From HGM13006 sp963649625 (GTDB lineage: Bacteria > Bacillota > Clostridia > Oscillospirales > Oscillospiraceae), in NCBI GenBank assembly GCA_963649625.1, contig CAVJIP010000191.1:1-13132 (forward strand): a stretch of 13,132 nt of DNA. The letters are read 5' to 3'. Below, one piece after another: positions 12,491 to 13,132 of the stretch. The first letter of the stretch is position 1, and every line of letters begins with the position of its first letter. The notes under the pieces are model-generated. The model searched no databases. It was not told the DNA's origin and saw nothing but the letters and a program-made list of their open reading frames with translations. Position numbers and translations under genes: made by a program.

Positions 12491-12506
12491 AGAAGTTTTT
12501 ACTTCT
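12491..12506. promoter_or_regulatory. Palindrome upstream of the methyltransferase gene
   Basis: AGAAGT-TTTT-ACTTCT is a perfect inverted repeat of 6-bp arms lying 24-39 bp before the methyltransferase ATG. It could be an operator for self-control of the restriction-modification operon or a small RNA hairpin in its leader. I could not find a good promoter around it. Confidence 0.3.
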
Positions 12507-12512
12507 CTTGGG

Positions 12513-12535
12513 CCCTACGCCTGGCGTGGGGTTTT
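12513..12535 (+). terminator. Hairpin with T-run on the plus strand
   Basis: CCCTACGC pairs with GCGTGGGG (one G-U) around CTG, followed by TTTT. It would stop rightward transcription although no rightward gene is visible upstream; it may be a residue of a lost neighbour or block antisense reads between the restriction-modification operon and the repeat array. Confidence 0.35.
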
Positions 12536-12696
12536 CCTGATACAAAAAACCAAATTGAAGCCCAGTGCCCGCAGGGTGGATTCACGCCGCCCGAGGATGG
12601 CAAATAAAAGGGGCCCCAGGAATTTTGACGATACCAGTGTAACACAGAATACGGTAGATTTCATCCCACTTTTGTCGCAATTTTGTCCCACGTCGT
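12536..12696. other. Spacer without a recognisable gene
   Basis: Between the plus-strand hairpin and the tandem array I see no gene I would support. Reading frames that cross it on the minus strand are driven by the repeat array and share no recognisable motif. GGGGCCCC at 12611-12618 is a short palindrome. The promoter of the restriction-modification operon should lie here or just downstream, but no convincing -35/-10 pair is visible. Confidence 0.4.
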
Positions 12697-13132
12697 CGCA
12701 AAGTCCGCTTTTGCTCGGGCTGCCGTTGGTCGCCCTCCCTGCGCTCCCTTGCTCCTCCTCTCCCCAGCGAACCCGCTGTGCTGGGCTTCGCCGGGGCCCC
12801 ATTTTGGGCGCAAAGTCCGCTTTTGCTCGGGCTGCCGTTGGTCGCCCTCCCTGCGCTCCCTTGCTCCTCCTCTCCCCAGCGAACCCGCTGTGCTGGGCTT
12901 CGCCGGGGCCCCATTTTGGGCGCAAAGTCCGCTTTTGCTCGGGCTGCCGTTGGTCGCCCTCCCTGCGCTCCCTTGCTCCTCCTCTCCCCAGCGAACCCGC
13001 TGTGCTGGGCTTCGCCGGGGCCCCATTTTGGGCGCAAAGTCCGCTTTTGCTCGGGCTGCCGTTGGTCGCCCTCCCTGCGCTCCCTTGCTCCTCCTCTCCC
13101 CAGCGAACCCGCTGTGCTGGGCTTCGCCGGGG
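12697..13132. repeat. Perfect 112-bp tandem repeat array (at least 3.9 copies)
   Basis: Units start with CGCAAAGTCCGCTTTTGCTC at 12697, 12809, 12921 and 13033, exactly 112 bp apart. By eye copies 1-3 are identical and copy 4 is identical up to the window edge, so the array continues. The unit is GC-rich and contains a strong hairpin: CCCC(A)GCGAA pairs with TTCGC(C)GGGG with one mismatch, enclosing a nested CAGCG/CGCTG alternative. Because 112 is not a multiple of three, each copy shifts frame, and the unit is open in all three minus-strand frames, producing long spurious ORFs. I treat it as a non-coding minisatellite. No spacers vary, so it is not CRISPR. Confidence 0.95.

Noticed and set aside
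12515..13037. Overlapping minus-strand ORFs of 121-151 codons
   Set aside because: They are the same 112-bp repeat read in different frames; periodic sequence, no ribosome site, and the frame changes each copy.
12697..13132. CRISPR or integron-attC array
   Set aside because: No variable spacers and no gene cassettes between units; the whole 112-bp unit is identical head to tail.

Overview
The window looks like the chromosome of a GC-rich, gut-type Bacillota, probably class Clostridia (Oscillospiraceae-like). This rests on strong Shine-Dalgarno sites, sigma-A-type promoters, phage small proteins of a gut-Clostridia flavour, and a phosphatidylserine synthase with the long CDP-alcohol spacer. 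The taxonomic call is an inference from protein style, not from a marker gene. Nearly all intact genes lie on the minus strand.

Layout. (1) 1-322 (-): truncated small membrane protein with an excellent promoter, in a more AT-rich patch. (2) About 500-2700: a decayed prophage remnant. It has three small early-type genes (two frameshifted), an orphan hicB antitoxin whose start codon abuts a headless tail-gene fragment, a tail-fibre/baseplate gene cut off at its 3' end, and a headless, twice-frameshifted late-phage gene. The remnant ends in hairpins next to the 3' end of tRNA-Arg(CCG), a plausible attachment site. (3) 2735-4841 (-): tRNA-Arg, a dCMP deaminase and the Mg2+ channel gene mgtE. mgtE has a leader of roughly 245 nt with a 23-codon ORF and mutually exclusive pairings near the mgtE ribosome site. 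(4) 5218-8500 (-): a tightly overlapping four-gene membrane-lipid operon: a flippase-like LPG-synthase-TM protein, PssA, Psd (together CDP-DAG to PS to PE) and a PAP2/inositolphosphotransferase-like enzyme. An 18-bp perfect palindrome lies upstream. (5) 8778-9731 (-): a free-standing 3-hydroxyacyl-CoA dehydrogenase with its own promoter element and terminator. (6) About 9860-10105: 3' remnant of an IS630-family transposase. (7) 10160-12467 (-): a two-gene type II restriction-modification system, C5 cytosine methyltransferase followed by an overlapping PD-(D/E)XK endonuclease. (8) 12697-13132: a perfect 112-bp tandem repeat, at least 3.9 copies, running off the window.

The PE operon, mgtE and the dehydrogenase are housekeeping genes. 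The accessory material sits at both sides: the prophage scar beside tRNA-Arg, and the restriction-modification cassette between an IS630 remnant and a minisatellite. I see no clear-cut novel multi-gene system. The observations most worth following up are the mgtE leader, the 112-bp minisatellite, the unassigned restriction enzyme, and the run of single-base homopolymer losses confined to the prophage remnant.
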